Shown: positions 60,321-64,000 of the stretch, piece after piece
Position numbering within the stretch: position 1 is the stretch's first letter
Layout: every line of letters starts with the position of its first letter
Source of the DNA: Halorubrum laminariae
Lineage (GTDB): Archaea; Halobacteriota; Halobacteria; Halobacteriales; Haloferacaceae
NCBI RefSeq assembly: GCF_024494655.1
Contig: NZ_JANHDL010000001.1
Location: forward strand, 310,001-374,000
DNA: 64,000 bases
Direction of reading: 5' to 3'
Notes under the pieces: generated by a model
The model's input: only the letters and a program-made list of their open reading frames with translations
Databases searched by the model: none
Told to the model about the DNA's origin: nothing
Translations under genes and position numbers: made by a program

Positions 60321-60410
60321 GACCACTACCCACCGGACAGACGCCCCCGCTCACGCGGTTTGCGGTCCCCATGTTTCGAACGCGCTCAGACCGGCCAGCG
60401 ACAGCGCGCG
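60321..60410 (+). repeat. Direct repeat R4
   Basis: Begins GACCACTACCCACCGGACAG, nearly the same as the start of R1, then GACGCCCCCGCTCACGCGG, TTTGCGGTCCCCATG, TTTCGAACGCGCTCAGACC and GGCCAGCGACAGCGCG. After it the sequence to 60652 is without supported genes except a promoter (AT-rich agtatttatc near 60616) for the next gene. Confidence 0.82.
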
Positions 60411-60652
60411 ATTCGTCTCGACGGCGTCTAGACACTCGATCGGTCACAACAAACGAGTCCCGACGAAACCGCCACCTCTCGGTGTCGACGACGCTTCCCG
60501 CGAGTTCGACGCCGAGAGCGACAGCAAATACGATGTCGACAGTATGTCGACGCCCCAACAGCTAATCTGCGAGTAGAACCGCTATAGACGCCGATCAGCG
60601 ACACCCGTCACAGAAAGTATTTATCCGCCACGACGGTAGGTAAACCACGTAC

Positions 60653-62341
60653 ATGCACACACGTCTCGCCCTCGTCGCGGCGGTCCTCCTCGTCGGTCTC
60701 GCGGGGGTCGCCGCGCCGTTCGCCGCCCCCGCAGCGGCGCAGTCTGGGTCCGCCGTCGGCTTCGGCGACTCTCAGACGACGGTCGCACAGGGCGACGTCG
60801 CGACGATCGACCTCCAGTTGCGCAACACCGATCAGGCCACCCTCCGTATCCGGTCGGCGGACAGGCAGTACCGGGCCACGCTCCGCGTCGTCGACGGCGA
60901 CGGCGACGGCACCGTCCGCGTCCGCGCCAACACCTTCCGCGGGGGTGACCTCGACGACGCCGACCGCTTCACGGCCGAGAGCGACGCGGACACCGCCAGA
61001 CTCCTCTCCGAGTCGAGCACGACGGACGCCCCGGTCCTCGACACCGGCCGGTACAATCTGATCGTCTCGACCGCGGACACGAGCGTCGCGTCCGTGCTCA
61101 CCCTCGTCGAACCCGACGCGAACGACAGCGACGCCGCCGTCGTCTCCGCTGACGGCACCGTCTCCGAGCCTGCAACCGACAGCAATGGTGCGTCCGAGAG
61201 CGACGCTGACAGCTCGGCCGGGATCGACGCTGACGCAGAGCGCGAGAGCGGCGGCAGTGCGACAACTGAAGGCGGAGAGCGTGCGACCGCCGCGGAGACG
61301 ACATCCCGGTCGATCGAGGCCGCCCGTGGCGACCGTGTCCGCACGCGCTTCGACGTGAGTGGCCTCGGCGGCGTCCTCGAGTCGCGGGCACCCGCGCGAA
61401 ACCTCGTCTATCCCACGGACAGCGAGCCGACCGCGGAGACGACGCACACGGTTCAGACGACGCCCGACGAGACCGTTTCGGTGCGGTCGCTAACGGTTGA
61501 TTACGGTGTCGACGACAGCATGCCGCCCCGTGGCGTCCACCAGTTCTCCCGCGGCGACATCGAGGCGATCGGCGTCGACGAGACCGGCGACGGATTCGTT
61601 GACCGCTCCGCCGGGATCGCTATCCAGAACGTTCGGACGAGCACCGACGGGCGCATGACGCTCACCTTCGATCGGCCGATCGCCGTCTCCGAGAACCACA
61701 CGTTCCTGCTGTCGTACGCGATGCAAAATCCCGACACGTCGGGTACCGAGGACGTCTCGGTGACGCTCCGCGGCAGCGAGACGACCCACAACGACCGGGG
61801 AACCGTGCTGTACGGCCCGGCCGGACAGGGAACGCTCGGGAACGGGGTTGATCTCCGTCCGACGACCGTCGACGGCGACGTGCCGACCGCACCGCTCGCG
61901 GCGGTCGAGACGATGTATGACCCCGGTGCTGGCGGGCTCGCTGCGACCCTCGACACGGGAGCGTTCGATACGGGCGAGTACGCGATGACACTCTCGGTCG
62001 GCGAAGCCGCCCCCGCCCACGCTCCGCGGACGTCACTACGGGAACCGTTCGCTATCGTCGAGCCGTCCGTCGAGTTCACGGATCGGTCTGTGGGCGACGA
62101 TCCGCTGTTATCCGTGACCGCCGACACCAACCTCGCACCGGGCAGTTCGGTCATCCTCCGTGTGGAAGCCGAGGAGCCGAACGGCGGCATCAGTCAGGTT
62201 CTCAACTGCGTGGCTACGGCCGGCCCGGACGGGACGATCGGCTGTACGTTCGACCTCCAGAACCCGGCCTCCGACTTCGACATCGAAGTCACCGCCCAGC
62301 GCAACGACACCGTGATCGGCGGGCCGGTCAAATACAACTGA
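60653..62341 (+). CDS. Secreted DUF7827-like surface protein
   Basis: 562 residues. A signal peptide (LALVAAVLLVGLAGVAAPFA, cleavage after AAA near 29) is followed by a beta domain (SGSAVGFGDSQTTVAQGDVA; LNxTDQATLRIRS-type strands), an Asp/Glu/Ser/Thr-rich linker (about 165-225) and two further beta domains ending in TFDLQNPASDFDIEVTAQRN. It has no C-terminal PGF-CTERM or membrane helix, so it may bind the S-layer or be secreted. The wording fits the haloarchaeal DUF7827/BGTF surface proteins. It converges with the last gene across a 61-bp gap. Confidence 0.8.
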   Translation: MHTRLALVAAVLLVGLAGVAAPFAAPAAAQSGSAVGFGDSQTTVAQGDVATIDLQLRNTDQATLRIRSADRQYRATLRVVDGDGDGTVRVRANTFRGGDLDDADRFTAESDADTARLLSESSTTDAPVLDTGRYNLIVSTADTSVASVLTLVEPDANDSDAAVVSADGTVSEPATDSNGASESDADSSAGIDADAERESGGSATTEGGERATAAETTSRSIEAARGDRVRTRFDVSGLGGVLESRAPARNLVYPTDSEPTAETTHTVQTTPDETVSVRSLTVDYGVDDSMPPRGVHQFSRGDIEAIGVDETGDGFVDRSAGIAIQNVRTSTDGRMTLTFDRPIAVSENHTFLLSYAMQNPDTSGTEDVSVTLRGSETTHNDRGTVLYGPAGQGTLGNGVDLRPTTVDGDVPTAPLAAVETMYDPGAGGLAATLDTGAFDTGEYAMTLSVGEAAPAHAPRTSLREPFAIVEPSVEFTDRSVGDDPLLSVTADTNLAPGSSVILRVEAEEPNGGISQVLNCVATAGPDGTIGCTFDLQNPASDFDIEVTAQRNDTVIGGPVKYN

Positions 62342-62402
62342 TCGCCGTAGGCGTAGTGGGAATCGCGTCCGTCGCCGAGCGCCCCGATCGAAATCGGCGC
62401 AC

Positions 62403-64000
62403 TCAGACGCGGAGGCCGAGCACGTACACTGACCCGACGACGACGACGCCGCCGAGCGCCTCTCTCGTGCCGACACCGAACGGGAAGAGAGGAGGCCCAC
62501 TATCAGAACCGTCGCCGCCGTCGTCACCGTTCTTGTCGGGATTCTGCGCCGATTCGTCCGTCGTCCCGCTGCTCGATCCGGTATTGCCGTCGCCCGTTTC
62601 TGGCGTCTCCATGCTCGTTGTCGCGTCGCCGGTCCCGTCGCCCACATCACCGTCGCCTTCGGTCTCGCCGCCTGCGTTGTCTTCGTCACCGTCCTCACTC
62701 TCGGTCGTCGATTCCGTTGATTCGTCCACGCGCGGGGTGATCGACTCGGTGTACTGGGCTCCCCCGTCGTGTGTGACGAGCAGGTTCGCCACCGTCCGTC
62801 CCGGAGCGGCGGTGAGGGTCCGATCGAACGTGACTGACTCTACGGGCCCGGCCGTTTCGTGTGCGCGGACAATGTCGAGACGCTCGCCCGAGTCGGTGTC
62901 GATCGTTTCGAGCGTCACGCGCGTCACGTCAGCGTCCGTGATGTTGCCGGCGAGACGCACCGTCTCCGCGGTCGTATTCGTCTCTCGAACGGAGACGGAC
63001 ACCTGCGGATCCGGGTCGTGCTCGATCGCGAACTCCCGTTCGTTGGTGTTTCCGGCCGTGTCTTCGGCGACTAATCGGAACTCGTTCGGCTCGTCGGTAT
63101 GGTGTAAGGCGACCCGTGTGTCTACGGTCACGTTGAGTCGCTCGGCGTCCGGCCCCGGGTCGGTCTCAGTCAACAGCACCTGAGAGCCGTCGGCGTCGAC
63201 GCGTTCGAGCGTCACGCGGTCCAGTTTCGTCTCGTCGCTCACGGATCCGCGAATGCGCGCTGAGTCGCTATAGCTCACGTTCGGCACGTCGAGTTCCATC
63301 TTCGGTGCGGTCTCGTCGTCGACGACGAGCGTGAACTCGTCCGTGTTCGTCTTCCCAGCGGCGTCGACGTACCGCATCACGATGTCGTTCTCGCCGACGC
63401 CGAGCCGAAGGTCCTGTGAGAACTCCTCGCCCGGATCTTCGATGCGGTACATGTCTCGGTCCGTCTCGTTTTCGTCGTTGTCGAGGTCGTACGTGAACGT
63501 TCGCTCGATTGTAACTCGATCCACTGTCGAGACCGTGTGGAGGCTGCCTGCGATCGTTACCTCTCCCGTGGGAACCGTCGTCTCGTCCGGCGGACCGCCC
63601 TTCACCGTCGTGGTGAACGGCGACGTGTATTTCACCCGCGGCGCGCCCGTCCGTTTGGTCACCGTCGCTTCAAACGTCGCGACGCGCTCCGCGTCTGCGA
63701 TGATCTCCACGTCGTTGTCGTTGAGACCGAGTTCGAGCGGGACGGCTCGCGAGAACGAACGATTCTCCGGGCGGTACGAGTGCCGTATCTCGCCGTCGAC
63801 CCGGATCTCGATCAGATCGATCGACGTGTTCGACGCGACCGTGATGTTCGCCGTCGGGTCCGACTGAACGATGCGTTCGCCGCCGTCGGCGACCGGTTCC
63901 CCATCGATAGCGATGTCGATCTGGGGGCCGGAATCCTGCTGTCCCGCGGCCACAGCGACAAGCGGACCGGCGCTCGCGAGCAGGATCGAGATCGCGAGAC
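62403..64000 (-). CDS. Secreted Ig-like multi-domain protein with C-terminal membrane anchor, 5' end beyond window
   Basis: More than 530 residues visible. At the window edge the frame reads LAISILLASAGPLVAVAAGQ, clearly the end of a signal peptide, so the start codon lies past 64000 and an internal GTG at 63953 is not the start. The body has repeated Ig-like modules with NDVEI, NDIVMRYVDAAGKTN and TLVVDDETAPKMELDVPNVS-type phrases, then an acidic Thr/Glu/Gly linker (about the last 120 to 45 residues) and FGVGTREALGGVVVVGSVYV as a membrane anchor. Likely an extracellular adhesin or binding protein. Confidence 0.8.
   Translation of the reverse strand, partial: LAISILLASAGPLVAVAAGQQDSGPQIDIAIDGEPVADGGERIVQSDPTANITVASNTSIDLIEIRVDGEIRHSYRPENRSFSRAVPLELGLNDNDVEIIADAERVATFEATVTKRTGAPRVKYTSPFTTTVKGGPPDETTVPTGEVTIAGSLHTVSTVDRVTIERTFTYDLDNDENETDRDMYRIEDPGEEFSQDLRLGVGENDIVMRYVDAAGKTNTDEFTLVVDDETAPKMELDVPNVSYSDSARIRGSVSDETKLDRVTLERVDADGSQVLLTETDPGPDAERLNVTVDTRVALHHTDEPNEFRLVAEDTAGNTNEREFAIEHDPDPQVSVSVRETNTTAETVRLAGNITDADVTRVTLETIDTDSGERLDIVRAHETAGPVESVTFDRTLTAAPGRTVANLLVTHDGGAQYTESITPRVDESTESTTESEDGDEDNAGGETEGDGDVGDGTGDATTSMETPETGDGNTGSSSGTTDESAQNPDKNGDDGGDGSDSGPPLFPFGVGTREALGGVVVVGSVYVLGLRV

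Noticed and set aside
55381..60410. CRISPR array
   Set aside because: There are only four copies, they are longer than CRISPR repeats, vary in sequence, and are separated by 1-2 kb with genes rather than short spacers; no cas genes.
60301..60576. 91-codon + strand frame starting MKTVATKTTTHRTDA
   Set aside because: Its first half is repeat R4 and similar translations arise at R2 and R3 in the same way; no start signal or family.
60608..61447. 279-codon minus frame
   Set aside because: Antisense of the secreted DUF7827-like gene, which has a good signal peptide.
63953..64000. GTG at 63953 as start of the last gene
   Set aside because: The upstream frame continues as a hydrophobic signal peptide to the window edge, so the true start lies beyond.

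Overview
The window reads as chromosomal DNA of a haloarchaeon. GC is high, proteins are strongly acidic (Asp/Glu-rich, Lys-poor), many starts appear leaderless with TATA-like boxes about 25-30 nt upstream, and several families seen here are largely restricted to haloarchaea or archaea (aRF1, archaemetzincin, RLI/ABCE1, HVO_0416 zinc finger, HAH_0734, DUF5786, an S-layer glycoprotein with a PGF-CTERM tail). A Halorubrum-like genus is a guess from gene content. All genus and family assignments come from reading motifs; no search was run.

Layout. 1-4.5 kb: riboflavin synthase fragment, a degenerate M24 peptidase homologue overlapping a UvrD-like helicase, and two tiny zinc-finger proteins. 4.7-9 kb: hisH, a type-4-like uracil-DNA glycosylase, DUF99, DUF5786, an MBL hydrolase and small haloarchaeal proteins. 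9.1-16.9 kb: family B DNA polymerase, the sufCBD Fe-S assembly operon, a ferritin-like protein and a DtxR/SirR metal regulator. 16.9-29.7 kb: translation and lipid core genes (aRF1, argS, prenyl synthase, RLI, Sua5) mixed with small membrane proteins. 29.9-31.45 kb: a solitary TnpB transposon with a visible structured 3' RNA region. 31.6-41.1 kb: phosphate permease, YgfZ-like protein, archaemetzincin, HAD hydrolase, two tRNAs, CCA-adding enzyme, paired CrcB channels and a HerA-like ATPase. 41.2-48.4 kb: tandem isoaspartyl methyltransferase homologues and a cluster of secreted proteins, four of which share or resemble a DUF1102/TasA-like N-terminus; one carries a regular 23-residue repeat. 48.5-55.4 kb: a 1077-residue beta-helix surface protein and the S-layer glycoprotein gene. 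55.4-60.4 kb: an accessory zone of toxin-antitoxin-like cassettes. 60.6-64 kb: two more surface proteins.

Main points of interest. (1) Four directly repeated ~80-120 bp segments start just after the S-layer stop codon and then separate three toxin-antitoxin-type cassettes, as if cassettes had accumulated at the 3' flank of the S-layer gene. (2) The polymerase gene is intein-free, but the stretch between its two best-known intein sites has AT-rich, atypical codons, a possible scar of intein homing and loss. (3) The TnpB gene is catalytically intact and is followed by a double-hairpin scaffold; a second scaffold-like sequence with apparently compensatory stem changes lies upstream. (4) A secreted 23-residue-repeat protein sits directly upstream of two isoaspartyl methyltransferase-type genes. 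(5) The M24 homologue has lost most of its metal ligands.
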